The notes: generated by a model not told the origin, from the letters alone. A stretch of DNA of 64,000 bases from Paenibacillus_E violae (GCF_032461945.1 NZ_JAWCUD010000001.1:930001-994000), one strand, 5' to 3'. Shown: positions 1 through 8,335, counted from the first letter of the stretch. Translations and numbers: made by a program.

Positions 1-200
1 GTAGCAAGCTTCCCGTCGAAATAAATGTCGCCTGTCGTCGGGCTCTCGAGACCTGACAACATGCGCAGAATGGACGTTTTACCGCCGCCGCTGGGACCGA
101 TTAAACCAACGAGATGCCCTTTCGTTATGCTGAAATTAACATCTTTAATGGCATGAAAGGCTCCGAAATTTTTATTTAAGTTTTTAACTTCGATATGCAT
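1..200 (-). CDS. cysA: Sulfate/thiosulfate ABC transporter ATPase CysA, N-terminal part (cut by window start)
   Basis: This is the nucleotide-binding subunit that powers sulfate import from the cytoplasmic face. Only about the first 66 codons are present. The translation opens MHIEVKNLNKNFGAFHAI, typical of an ABC ATPase, and reaches the Walker A motif GPSGGGKTS followed by LRMLSGLE. The start at 200 is supported by AAGGAGG a few bases upstream. It is last of three minus-strand genes, 13 bp after cysW, so it is read as the ATPase of the CysTWA complex. The rest lies outside the window, so the C-terminal regulatory domain cannot be checked. Confidence 0.9.
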   Translation of the reverse strand, partial: MHIEVKNLNKNFGAFHAIKDVNFSITKGHLVGLIGPSGGGKTSILRMLSGLESPTTGDIYFDGKLA

Positions 201-213
201 ACAGGGTTCCTCC

Positions 214-1020
214 TTAATGACTGCTTACTTTTTCGCTTCTTCTTTTCAACCACTCGAGTGTTAACAAAATAGTAATCGAGATGAGTCCGAGCACAAAAGC
301 GACACTGTTCGCTGCAACGAGCTGGAACTGCTCGGCATCTTGATACACGAGTGTAGTAGCTGTCTGCGTTTGGTTGATGATATTGCCTGAGACAACTAAG
401 ATAGAGCCGAATTCTCCAAGCGATCTTGCAATGGTTAAAATGAGACCGTAAACGACGCCCCAGCGAATACCTGGCCATGTGATTTGAAAGAAGGTACGCC
501 ATGGACCAGCGCCAAGCGTAGCTGAAGCTTCTTCGGATTGGGTACCGATTTCTTCAAGCAATGGAACGACTTCACGAACCATAAGAGGAAATGTAATGAA
601 CATCGTAGCAAGAATCATACCGGGAATAGCGTACACAATTTTCATGTTATGATCTTCCAAGAATGCGCCTAATGCCGTATTTGGCCCGAAAAGCAAGATA
701 ACCATTAAACCGACGATAACCGGTGATACGGCAAAAGGTAAATCAATCAGAGCATTGATGACTGGTTTCAGCCAGCGGGAGATCCAGGAACCTCTAACGA
801 TTTCTAGCGAAACGTAAACACCAACAATTGTATTTAGAACAGTAACGATAAGGACAATAATGAAAGAGATTTTCAAAGCGTGCAGAGCTTCAGGTCTTAC
901 AAGTGCATTAATAAAGGATTGTGGACCTTCTTCAAAAGCGCCAAAGGTAATGCCCAGGAACGGCAGCATAATTAATAGAAAAATGACAAGAAACGAAATG
1001 CTGATCAAAATTTTTCTCAT
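214..1020 (-). CDS. cysW: Sulfate ABC transporter permease CysW
   Basis: One of the two membrane subunits of the sulfate importer; it forms the pore with CysT. The protein is about 268 residues with six hydrophobic segments and the permease coupling loop around EEASATLGAGPWRTF, which docks on the ATPase. A longer upstream reading frame exists, but the ATG at 1020 is chosen because it overlaps the cysT stop as ATGA, the usual translational coupling in this family. The ending GEFGSILVVSGNI is typical of CysW/CysT proteins. It lies between cysT and cysA, and no separate promoter is visible. Confidence 0.92.
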   Translation of the reverse strand: MRKILISISFLVIFLLIMLPFLGITFGAFEEGPQSFINALVRPEALHALKISFIIVLIVTVLNTIVGVYVSLEIVRGSWISRWLKPVINALIDLPFAVSPVIVGLMVILLFGPNTALGAFLEDHNMKIVYAIPGMILATMFITFPLMVREVVPLLEEIGTQSEEASATLGAGPWRTFFQITWPGIRWGVVYGLILTIARSLGEFGSILVVSGNIINQTQTATTLVYQDAEQFQLVAANSVAFVLGLISITILLTLEWLKRRSEKVSSH

Positions 1021-1823
1021 GCCAGGCGCCCCTTTCCACGTGTCAATACATTGATGATCCATAGAATGAGGAGTGACAATGTAAGGAGCACAAGAGAAAT
1101 AGCGGCTGCGCCTTCGGGATTATAGTTCTGCGTCTCACCGTATATATAGACCGAAGCAACCATCGTTTTCCCCGGTAAATTTCCGGAAATCAGTGAAATG
1201 GCGCCAAACTCGGCTAGTGATCGAGAAAAGGCAAGCATGCTGCCGGCAAGAATACCCGGTACAATAGCTGGAAAAACAATTCGGCAGAAGGTATAGAACC
1301 TGCTGGCGCCGAGTGTGAAGCTGGCTTGTTCTTCGGCGGGATCAATTTGCTCTAGCAAAGGCTGGACGGTTCGAATTACGAAAGGGAATGTGACGAATAC
1401 CAAACCGATCACAATGGCTGTCTGATTGTAGAGCAGCTTAATGCCGGCGTGATCGAGCCAGACGCCCAGCGGACTAGAGGGTCCAAGCAAGGTTAGAAAC
1501 ATGAGTCCAGCCACGGAGGTTGGCAACGAGAAGGGAAGGTCGACCATACTGTTCAAAATGCTCTTGCCTCGGAATGTATATCTTACAAGAACATAAGCAA
1601 TGATGGTGCCTACTATTGCCTGAATAATCGTTGATACAATACTGAGTTTGACTGTTAGTAAAATGGACTTCCAGGCTAGTGGTCCTGTTACTTCTTGCCA
1701 AAAGGGCTCCCAACCTAAGGAAAAACCTTTGAAATAGATGGAGCCAATCGGGATGAGCAGTAGCACAATCAGATAGCCAATAAGCACAGATCGAACCGTA
1801 GCTTTAAACACCTTGTTAATCAC
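1017..1823 (-). CDS. cysT: Sulfate ABC transporter permease CysT
   Basis: The first membrane subunit of the sulfate importer, with about six membrane spans and the conserved loop EEQASFTLGASRFYTF that contacts CysA. The start is uncertain. An in-frame ATG at 1850 lacks a clear ribosome site, while the GTG at 1823 follows GGGTGGTG at good spacing, so 1823 is preferred. It is first in a cysT-cysW-cysA operon with a well-placed sigma-A promoter upstream. No sulfate-binding protein gene (sbp/cysP type) precedes it, although that gene commonly opens such operons; it may lie beyond the window edge or elsewhere. Confidence 0.9.
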   Translation of the reverse strand: MINKVFKATVRSVLIGYLIVLLLIPIGSIYFKGFSLGWEPFWQEVTGPLAWKSILLTVKLSIVSTIIQAIVGTIIAYVLVRYTFRGKSILNSMVDLPFSLPTSVAGLMFLTLLGPSSPLGVWLDHAGIKLLYNQTAIVIGLVFVTFPFVIRTVQPLLEQIDPAEEQASFTLGASRFYTFCRIVFPAIVPGILAGSMLAFSRSLAEFGAISLISGNLPGKTMVASVYIYGETQNYNPEGAAAISLVLLTLSLLILWIINVLTRGKGRLA

Positions 1824-1877
1824 ATTACACCACCCATTGATATTAATCATAGTGCTTTACTCGGAATATTTAAATTG

Positions 1878-1907
1878 ACTATAACAGCGCGTGGTCGAAT
1901 TTGTCAA
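1878..1907 (-). promoter_or_regulatory. Sigma-A promoter of the cysTWA operon
   Basis: On the minus strand a TTGACA -35 (1902-1907) is separated by 18 bp from a TATAGT -10 (1878-1883). This places the transcription start roughly 45 bp before the cysT start. Confidence 0.7.
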
Positions 1908-1914
1908 TATACCT

Positions 1915-1933
1915 ATTTCCGATATTTATGGAT
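1915..1933. promoter_or_regulatory. Putative CymR-like sulfur-control operator between divergent sulfur operons
   Basis: On the minus strand this reads ATCCATAAATATCGGAAAT. From memory it resembles the A/T-rich, GGAAT-ending sites bound by the cysteine-metabolism repressor CymR in Bacillales. It lies just upstream of the cysT -35 and overlaps the region where a -35 for a rightward TATAAT at 1949-1954 would fall. It could therefore control both operons. The assignment is inference; the CymR gene is not in the window. Confidence 0.4.
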
Positions 1934-1948
1934 TTATTCAAAAAAAAT

Positions 1949-2200
1949 TATAATTCACTCAAAGGTACAAGGATCTAAATTTGACATTAGATGAAAGGAT
2001 ACAGGGAATGGGTTCATCAGGTGGACTAGCCACTGAAAAAAGCATTGACGAAGCAAATGGGCGATGGTAACATAGGCATCAATCAATATCCGAGTAAAAC
2101 AATATGAATTATTAGTTATTGGAAAAAGTCGACCAGATGACTGGAGACTCCCGTCCTTGCTTCGTAGTTTACAAGCAGGAACCGGGAGTCTTTTTGTTTT
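1949..2200 (+). promoter_or_regulatory. Long leader with terminal attenuator ahead of the sulfonate operon
   Basis: This 390-bp gap holds no convincing protein gene. A TATAAT hexamer lies at 1949-1954 with only a weak -35, so a rightward transcript would have a leader of about 230 nt. The leader contains a small hairpin (CAGGTGGACTAGCCACTG, 2019-2036) and ends in a terminator. No rightward gene lies upstream for that terminator to serve, so it most likely attenuates the downstream transport operon. T-box, SAM (S-box) and cobalamin consensus motifs were looked for and not convincingly found. Confidence 0.45.
2146..2200 (+). terminator. Leader terminator (attenuator) before ssuC-like gene
   Basis: GACTCCCG near 2147 pairs with CGGGAGTC near 2183-2190. 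The stem extends inward through TCCTTGCTT with AAGCAGGA and is followed by TTTTTG. The T-run is on the plus-strand side only. Confidence 0.7.
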
Positions 2201-2240
2201 CAAACGCCTTTTCACTTTATGAAAAGAAAGAGGGATTCAC

Positions 2241-3032
2241 ATGCTAGCGAATCGAACAGCACCACTGGCCCAATCCAAGGTTTGGCAGCCCTGGGTCATA
2301 CCGATACTCATTTTGCTGCTGTGGCAGGTGCTCGGCTTAACGGGTTGGTTATCGGAACGGATTCTGCCGACACCTTGGGAAGTCGTGAAAGCCTTATACA
2401 GTGTAATTAAAGACGGCACCATTTTTGAATATGTAGCGGTTAGCACGAAGCGGGCATTTCTAGGTTTTCTAATTGGTGGCAGCATTGCTTTTGTCATTGG
2501 ATTGCTTAATGGGGTATTTCCTATCGCGGAAAGATATATTGATTCTTCTGTACAAATGGTTCGAACCATCCCGCATCTTGCGATGATCCCACTAGTCATC
2601 ATGTGGTTTGGCATTGGCGAGACCTCCAAATTATTTCTGGTTTCTCTCGGTGTTGCCTTTCCCATCTACTTGAATACCTTCCATGGCATCCGTTCCGTTG
2701 ATCCGGGTTTAATCGAAATGGGGAAAGTATACGGGCTCAGAGGGTTCTCGCTATTTGCCAAGGTCATTTTACCCGGAGCGCTGGCGAACATCCTCCTCGG
2801 TATCCGCTTCTCCTTGGGGATCATGTGGTTGAGCCTGATCGTAGCTGAAACAATAGCGGCCGACTCCGGTATCGGTTATATGGCGACGCACGCCAGAGAA
2901 TTTATGCAGATGGATGTGGTCGTGTTATGTGTGATTTTATATGCCGTATTAGGGAAACTTTCGGATTTGATTGCTAAGTTTTTCGAAAATCGTTGGTTGA
3001 AATGGCATCACAATTATATACACAAAGCCTAG
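2241..3032 (+). CDS. ssuC: Sulfonate-type ABC transporter permease (SsuC family)
   Basis: Membrane subunit of a SsuABC/TauABC-type importer for alkanesulfonates or related organosulfur compounds. It has 263 residues, about six membrane spans and the family signature MVRTIPHLAMIPLVIMWFGI followed by the coupling loop near MGKVYGLRG. AGAGGG precedes the ATG. It is first in an operon with the ATPase 15 bp downstream, then a flavoprotein, a ferredoxin and the binding lipoprotein. The exact substrate cannot be read from sequence; sulfonate is inferred from the family and the neighbouring sulfate importer. Confidence 0.85.
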   Translation: MLANRTAPLAQSKVWQPWVIPILILLLWQVLGLTGWLSERILPTPWEVVKALYSVIKDGTIFEYVAVSTKRAFLGFLIGGSIAFVIGLLNGVFPIAERYIDSSVQMVRTIPHLAMIPLVIMWFGIGETSKLFLVSLGVAFPIYLNTFHGIRSVDPGLIEMGKVYGLRGFSLFAKVILPGALANILLGIRFSLGIMWLSLIVAETIAADSGIGYMATHAREFMQMDVVVLCVILYAVLGKLSDLIAKFFENRWLKWHHNYIHKA

Positions 3033-3047
3033 AAGGAGGGGATTCTT

Positions 3048-3815
3048 ATGAGTAAGGTTGGCGGTACTCAGCTTCATATTCGTAACGTGAACAAATCTTT
3101 TGGCGCAACAAGGGTGCTCTCCGGTATCGATTTAAACATTAAACAAGGAGAATTTGTTGCGATTGTGGGCCGCAGTGGATGCGGAAAAAGCACGCTGCTC
3201 CGCCTTATTGCAGGCTTGGATGAAGCGACGAGCGGAGCCATTATGCTGGATGCTCAAGGCATTCAAGGCGTGCATAAAGATACGCGTGTACTTTTTCAAG
3301 AACATCGGCTTCTTCCTTGGAAAAAGAATATCGATAATGTTCGGATTGGCATTAAATCCGGTGACAAGGAAATTGCTTTTAAAGCGCTGCAGCAAGTTGG
3401 TCTTGAACATAAGAAGGATGACTGGCCGGCGGTGCTGTCTGGTGGTCAACGGCAGAGAGTGGCGCTTGCGAGGGCGCTTGCCGGTAATCCTAGGCTGCTG
3501 CTTCTTGACGAGCCGCTAGGCGCATTGGATGCGTTAACCCGCATAGAGATGCAGCAGCTCATTGAGCAGCTATGGCTGGAGAAGCAATTCACCGTCTTGC
3601 TTGTCACACATGATGTAAGTGAAGCTGTAGCGTTGGCGGACAGAGTTATTGTGATTGAAGACGGGAAGATTGGGCTGGATTTGAAAATATCGCTTGCCAG
3701 ACCTAGAGAGCACGATAGCGGTTTTGCCTATTTCGAGAAAGTTATTTTGGATCGATTGCTTGTGAAACAACCGTATGAGACAGCGAAAACAGCTGCGGAA
3801 GCTTTTTCAATATAG
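3048..3815 (+). CDS. ssuB: Sulfonate-type ABC transporter ATPase (SsuB family)
   Basis: Cytoplasmic ATPase subunit of 255 residues. Walker A is GRSGCGKST (41-49), the signature is LSGGQRQR (130-137), Walker B is LLLLDEP (about 149-155), and the switch histidine is in LLVTHDVSEA. QEHRLLPWKKN in the Q-loop region is typical of SsuB/TauB. AGGAGGGG precedes the ATG. It energises the permease just upstream; the binding protein of the same importer is three genes downstream. Confidence 0.88.
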   Translation: MSKVGGTQLHIRNVNKSFGATRVLSGIDLNIKQGEFVAIVGRSGCGKSTLLRLIAGLDEATSGAIMLDAQGIQGVHKDTRVLFQEHRLLPWKKNIDNVRIGIKSGDKEIAFKALQQVGLEHKKDDWPAVLSGGQRQRVALARALAGNPRLLLLDEPLGALDALTRIEMQQLIEQLWLEKQFTVLLVTHDVSEAVALADRVIVIEDGKIGLDLKISLARPREHDSGFAYFEKVILDRLLVKQPYETAKTAAEAFSI

Positions 3816-3853
3816 GGAAATTGAGAACAAGGAATTAAGGGAGGGCTTATCAG

Positions 3854-5464
3854 ATGGCTCAATATGATTTGCAATTACAGGCGGATGTACTCATTATCGG
3901 TGGCGGGCCTTCCGGAGCATGGGCGGCGATTACAGCTGCCAAAGAAGGAGCGAAGGTCGTACTAGTAGATAAAGGATATTGCGGTACGAGCGGTGCAACA
4001 GCGCCATCGGGAACAGGGTTGTGGTATGTCAATCCAACGGCCGAAGAACGTGAGGCTGCGATGAAGAGCAGAGAGGCGCTGGGTGGATATCTTGCGGATC
4101 GCGGTTGGATGAAGAGGGTATTGGATCAAACGTATAGCAATACGAACCAAATTGCAGCTTGGGGTTACCCCTTCCCGTTGGACGAAGCAGGTACTTCACA
4201 TCGCAAAAGCCTGCAAGGACCAGAGTATATGCGTTTAATGCGCAGACAGGTGCAGAAAGCGGGTGTCCGCATTCTCGACCACAGTCCCGCGCTGGAGCTG
4301 CTCGCAGATGAGCATGGTGTGGCAGGAGCGACCGGAGTAAACAATCAAACCAAAGACACATGGCGCGTTGATGCTGCATCGGTCGTTATTGCAACCGGAG
4401 GCTGCGCGTTTCTGAGTAAAGCGCTCGGCACGAATGTATTAACCGGTGACGGGTACTTGCTTGCCGCAGAAGCTGGAGCAAGTCTTTCCGGCATGGAGTT
4501 CTCCACAGCGTACTCGTTAGCCCCGGCATTTTCTCCGGTAACCAAATCAGCCTTCTATACTTGGGCAACGTTTTACTATGAAGATGGCACCGTAATCGAA
4601 GGAGCTGGTTCGCAGAGAGGGCGTTCGGTCATTGCCAAAACGCTGCTGACACAACCTGTATTCGCCCGAATCGATAAAGCGGATGAAATTGTCAAGAAGG
4701 CGATGCGGCAAGCTCAGCCCAACTTCTTTTTGTCCTTCGATCGCTTGGGCATCGACCCGTTTACACAGAAATTTCCTGTGACACTGAGATTTGAAGGAAC
4801 TGTGCGGGGAACCGGCGGCATTCATATTATCGATGAAACCTGCGCGACGGAAGTGCCGGGTCTTTATGCGGCGGGAGATGCCGCGACAAGAGAGTTGATT
4901 TGCGGCGGATTTACTGGCGGTGGCAGTCACAATGCGGCATGGGCGATGTCATCGGGGTATTTCTCGGGAGAAGCTGCAGCGAAATATGCGCTTAAATTAG
5001 GCGTAGGTGCTGCGGACCGTAAAGCCAAAGGTTTATCAGAAGCAAGCGGCGTTCCGAAGGTAGCAACGACGAGAGCGGATGCACTTGACACGCAAGAAAT
5101 TATCAAAGCGGTTCAAGATGAAGTCTTCCCGTATGACCGCAACTGGTTCCGCACAGGGGAAGGTTTGCAGAGCTCTTTAGGGCGTTTGGATCATCTATGG
5201 CATGAGTTGAAACAAGGAATTCAAGCAAGTGATGGCAATATCGTTCGGGTACGCGAAGCGGCAGCCATGACGGCTACGGCAAGATGGATGTATACCAGCG
5301 GATTGGAACGCAAAGAAACCCGAGGCATGCATCGCCGGGAAGATTTCCCGCGTATCGATGAAAATCAAAAATACCGTATTAAAAGCGGTGGTTTGGATAA
5401 AACATGGGCGAAGCCTTTGGTGGACGGAGTCCAGTCAAGGGTGATTAAGGAGGCTGTTGTCTAA
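3854..5464 (+). CDS. AprA/FrdA-like FAD-dependent oxidoreductase in a sulfonate-transport operon
   Basis: A 536-residue flavoprotein of the fumarate reductase / adenylylsulfate reductase alpha family. The FAD-binding Rossmann motif GGGPSGAWAA is at about 16-25. The C-terminal FAD segment GLYAAGDAATRELICGG (about 335-351) is followed by FTGGGSHNAAWA. It has no membrane or export signal. The next gene starts inside its stop codon (TAATG) and encodes a two-cluster ferredoxin, mirroring the AprA-AprB pairing. The operon has no SsuD-type monooxygenase, so this pair is a candidate for processing the imported sulfur compound. Substrate and direction of electron flow are unknown. Confidence 0.8.
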   Translation: MAQYDLQLQADVLIIGGGPSGAWAAITAAKEGAKVVLVDKGYCGTSGATAPSGTGLWYVNPTAEEREAAMKSREALGGYLADRGWMKRVLDQTYSNTNQIAAWGYPFPLDEAGTSHRKSLQGPEYMRLMRRQVQKAGVRILDHSPALELLADEHGVAGATGVNNQTKDTWRVDAASVVIATGGCAFLSKALGTNVLTGDGYLLAAEAGASLSGMEFSTAYSLAPAFSPVTKSAFYTWATFYYEDGTVIEGAGSQRGRSVIAKTLLTQPVFARIDKADEIVKKAMRQAQPNFFLSFDRLGIDPFTQKFPVTLRFEGTVRGTGGIHIIDETCATEVPGLYAAGDAATRELICGGFTGGGSHNAAWAMSSGYFSGEAAAKYALKLGVGAADRKAKGLSEASGVPKVATTRADALDTQEIIKAVQDEVFPYDRNWFRTGEGLQSSLGRLDHLWHELKQGIQASDGNIVRVREAAAMTATARWMYTSGLERKETRGMHRREDFPRIDENQKYRIKSGGLDKTWAKPLVDGVQSRVIKEAVV

Positions 5465-5802
5465 TGATAGAACTGTTAAGTAAAGATCGCTGCATAAGCT
5501 GCAACCAGTGCGTTTCCGTATGCCCAACGAATGTGTTTGAGGCGGTCAAGGGAAATATTCCTGTCATTGCCAGACAATCGGATTGCCAAAGCTGCTTTAT
5601 GTGCGAATTATATTGCCCGACTGACGCCTTGTATGTATCTCCGGTGGCAGAAGAGAAGACCAAGGTCGACGAGAGTGAATTAGTTCAAGATGGCTTAATG
5701 GGCAGCTACAAACAGAACGTGGGTTGGGGCAAAGGCAGAGCTTCTACGGCCTCTTCCGACGGTTCGTATATCATTTTCCAACGTATGCATGCATCGCATT
5801 AA
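5464..5802 (+). CDS. Two [4Fe-4S] ferredoxin partner (AprB-like)
   Basis: A 112-residue protein with two classic clusters: cysteines at 10, 13, 16 and 20, then 41, 44, 47 and 51, each last cysteine followed by proline. About 60 residues after the clusters form a polar tail rich in G and S. AprB subunits also have a C-terminal extension that embraces AprA, which fits a complex with the upstream flavoprotein. The ATG overlaps the upstream stop codon, so the two are translationally coupled. It probably passes electrons to or from the flavoprotein FAD. Confidence 0.85.
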   Translation: MIELLSKDRCISCNQCVSVCPTNVFEAVKGNIPVIARQSDCQSCFMCELYCPTDALYVSPVAEEKTKVDESELVQDGLMGSYKQNVGWGKGRASTASSDGSYIIFQRMHASH

Positions 5803-5847
5803 TTGATTTATCATTCATTTCATTTACGAATCAGGGGGTCAAGACAT

Positions 5848-6867
5848 ATGAAACAGAGCACTGTGAAGGTGATCAACCTTGCGCTCATTTTAACTTTATT
5901 TACCTTTTTATTAGCGGCTTGCGGGGCTAAAACAGAGAAAACCGCGGCTCCGGCAGCCTCCAATGCGGCATCAGACGCAAAAATTTCACTACCTGAAACA
6001 CTGCGAATCGGATTTATTTCAGCAAACAATAACAAGACGATTACCGGACCTGAAGGTTGGGCGCAATCCAAAGGATACTTAGAAAGTGAGTTAAAGAAAT
6101 ATGGGGTTAAAGAGTTCAAATACTTCACATTTCCTAACGGACCCAACTTAAACGAGGCTATCTCGGCAGGAACGCTTGACGTTGGCATCTATGGCGACAC
6201 GCCGGCGATCAATGGGAAAGCGGCAGGTTTGAAGACGCGGTTAATCAACGTCACGCAAGTGAATATGAATGCCTGGCTGGTTGCGAAAGCGGACGGTTCC
6301 AAGTCGTTGGATGATCTCAAAGGTAAAAAAGTAGCTACTTCACAAGGTTCTTATATGAGCCGTTATTTAACTAGCCTATTGAAAGAGAAGGGGCTTGATA
6401 AGGATGTGAAAATCTTGCACTTATTGCCTGCTGATGCAGAAGCCGCCTTATCTCGTGGAGATATTGCCGCTTATGCGTACCCGACTGGTTTCGGACCCTT
6501 ATTGCTGAAGAAAGGGTATGTGGCGATTGACGAAGCTGCCAGTCATCCGCTTTTGCAAGGCTCCAGCTTGACCGTGGTGACGGAGGATTATCTGGCCAAA
6601 AACCCGCAATTTCCTAAGCTGTGGAATGATCTGCGCACCAGAGCGGTCAAAGAAATTCGTGAAAACAACGAAGAATATTTCAAATTTTATGCCGAAGCAT
6701 CGGGTTATCCGCTGGATGTTGTGAAAGCATCTTTTAAAATTGAGCAATGGCCAGTAGAGGCAGCGCAACCTGACGGACTGAAACTGATTGAAGAAACGAA
6801 GAAATTTTTGGTCGATCAAGGCTTAGCGAAGAAAGATTACGCGATCAAGGACTGGTTAGCGAATTAG
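5848..6867 (+). CDS. ssuA: Sulfonate-type ABC transporter substrate-binding lipoprotein (SsuA family)
   Basis: Extracellular binding protein of 339 residues. It begins with a lipoprotein signal peptide whose lipobox is LLAAC (cysteine at about 25), followed by an A/S-rich linker. The core reads LRIGFISANNNK and has the NMT1/SsuA-type segments AGTLDVGIYGDTPAI and LDDLKGKKVATSQGS. The start at 5848 follows AGGGGG; an upstream in-frame start lacks a ribosome site and would spoil the signal peptide. It supplies ligand to the permease and ATPase encoded earlier in the operon. Confidence 0.87.
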   Translation: MKQSTVKVINLALILTLFTFLLAACGAKTEKTAAPAASNAASDAKISLPETLRIGFISANNNKTITGPEGWAQSKGYLESELKKYGVKEFKYFTFPNGPNLNEAISAGTLDVGIYGDTPAINGKAAGLKTRLINVTQVNMNAWLVAKADGSKSLDDLKGKKVATSQGSYMSRYLTSLLKEKGLDKDVKILHLLPADAEAALSRGDIAAYAYPTGFGPLLLKKGYVAIDEAASHPLLQGSSLTVVTEDYLAKNPQFPKLWNDLRTRAVKEIRENNEEYFKFYAEASGYPLDVVKASFKIEQWPVEAAQPDGLKLIEETKKFLVDQGLAKKDYAIKDWLAN

Positions 6868-6878
6868 GAGTGACGCAA

Positions 6879-7298
6879 ATGAGAGAAGTCCCGATATCCC
6901 TTGTGAAGGCGAATCAAACAGGAATTGTTGTCTTTGTTCTACTGGCAATAGCGTTTCAGTGGCCTTGGTTAGTTGCTATTCTGTGGGCAATACAGGTACT
7001 TGGATTAGCTGGAGGAGCGAAGTGGAACCTATTCATCTCGGTCTTAAAGAGGTTTTTTCCGGAAAATCGAACAGAAACGCAAGCACTTGAGTTGACTAAG
7101 TTTAACAATGCTTTGGCTGTCCTATTTCTTTCCATATCCTCCTTAGCTTTCGCAGTGGGTTGGTCTTTGGTGGGTTATCTCTTTGCGGTAGGCTTGCTTT
7201 TGGCAGCCGGTGCGGCATTGCTCGGTTATTGTGTAGGCTGCACGATTTACTTCCAGTATAAGCAATTTGTGAGCAGACAACGAATGAAACGTGGTTAA
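6879..7298 (+). CDS. DUF4395 family membrane protein
   Basis: About 139 residues with roughly four hydrophobic segments and a CVGC cysteine pair near the C-terminus (LLGYCVGCTIYFQYK), the pattern of DUF4395. Members of this family often sit beside sulfurtransferase or sulfur-assimilation genes, which matches its place directly after the sulfonate-binding protein. A GTG at 6870 is possible, but AGGAG lies at proper distance from the ATG at 6879. A terminator follows, so it ends the operon. The biochemical function is unknown. Confidence 0.75.
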   Translation: MREVPISLVKANQTGIVVFVLLAIAFQWPWLVAILWAIQVLGLAGGAKWNLFISVLKRFFPENRTETQALELTKFNNALAVLFLSISSLAFAVGWSLVGYLFAVGLLLAAGAALLGYCVGCTIYFQYKQFVSRQRMKRG

Positions 7299-7317
7299 TG
7301 CATGCCAAATATGGAAA

Positions 7318-7354
7318 GACTCTCACTTGGAGATAACTTTAGTGAGGGTCTTTT
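7318..7354 (+). terminator. Terminator of the sulfonate operon
   Basis: A ten-pair stem (GACTCTCACT with AGTGAGGGTC, one G-U pair) is followed by TTTT. Confidence 0.8.
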
Positions 7355-7395
7355 CAAATCAACCTATGTTTACCGAAATTTTGTTAAAAACAGGA

Positions 7396-7424
7396 TTGAC
7401 ACCCTCGTACGCGGATGCTAATAT
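7396..7424 (+). promoter_or_regulatory. Sigma-A promoter for alpha/beta hydrolase-yezD
   Basis: TTGACA (7396-7401) and TAATAT (7419-7424) are separated by 17 bp, upstream of the hydrolase start at 7483. Confidence 0.7.
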
Positions 7425-7482
7425 TGGTATATAACTAATTCATACTAATCTTATCGGAATTATACGAAAGGGAGTAAACATC

Positions 7483-8313
7483 ATGGAGCATGCCATCACT
7501 ATACAAAGCGACGACATTGAATTGTCGGCTACACTGCATTACCCAACGAATCAAACAGGAGCTGCAAAAGCTGATTGTCAGCGCTGGCCGTTGATTATCA
7601 TCTGTCATGGATTCATCGGCAGCCGGATCGGGGTGGATCGGTTATTTGTGAAGGCAGCACGTGAGTTTAGCTCAAAAGGCTATTTGGTCTTGCGGTTTGA
7701 TTATGGCGGCTGCGGTGACAGCACAGGGGATTATGGTGCAGGCGGTCTGGACGTTCTCATTGATCAAACGCGCAGAGTGATTGATTATGCATTAACAATT
7801 GATTGCGTCGATTTGAGCCGCGTGATATTGGTTGGACATAGTTTGGGCGGAGCTACAGCGGTTCTGACAGCGGCGAAAGATTCCCGTGTTAAAACTCTCG
7901 TACTATGGTCGGCAGTAGCCCATCCGCATAATGATATCGTTCGAATTGTTGGCAGAAATGAATATGAGAAATTACCACTTGGCGGCGCCATCGATCATCA
8001 TGGATATTCACTTACCAGCCGATTCTTTGATACACTTGCGCAGCACCAGCCGTTTGAACAACTGCGCAAATTTAATGGCGATGTACTCGTCATACACGGA
8101 ACAGCGGATGAAGTTATCCCAGTTGATTATGCCCCTTTATATCAAAAGATGTTCTGGCTGCGCAATGAAGGGCAGTGCGATCTGGATCTGGTCTATCAGG
8201 CTGATCATACGTATTCGACTTCCGGAGCGACCAAGGAACTATTGGAGAAAACAAGCAATTGGCTATCCTTCATTCAGAAACAGAAAAACGATTGGAATGA
8301 TTGGACGATCTGA
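7483..8313 (+). CDS. Alpha/beta hydrolase (serine esterase/dienelactone-hydrolase-like)
   Basis: A 276-residue cytoplasmic alpha/beta hydrolase. The elements are the oxyanion-region HGFIGS, the nucleophile elbow GHSLGG (serine about 121), the acid in VIHGTADEVIP and the histidine in QADHTYS. It resembles bacterial cinnamoyl-esterase/DLH-type hydrolases, but the substrate cannot be deduced. It has its own promoter, and yezD follows after 22 bp, so the two probably share a transcript. AAAGGGAG precedes the ATG. Confidence 0.8.
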   Translation: MEHAITIQSDDIELSATLHYPTNQTGAAKADCQRWPLIIICHGFIGSRIGVDRLFVKAAREFSSKGYLVLRFDYGGCGDSTGDYGAGGLDVLIDQTRRVIDYALTIDCVDLSRVILVGHSLGGATAVLTAAKDSRVKTLVLWSAVAHPHNDIVRIVGRNEYEKLPLGGAIDHHGYSLTSRFFDTLAQHQPFEQLRKFNGDVLVIHGTADEVIPVDYAPLYQKMFWLRNEGQCDLDLVYQADHTYSTSGATKELLEKTSNWLSFIQKQKNDWNDWTI

Positions 8314-8335
8314 TTAAGAAGCGGAGGAAATTGAG

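Noticed and set aside
1960..2140. SAM (S-box), T-box or cobalamin riboswitch in the ssuC leader
   Set aside because: Isolated fragments such as GGTGGA and GCCACTG occur, but the ordered conserved elements of each class (GGUACCGC T-box motif, S-box core, B12 box) are absent.
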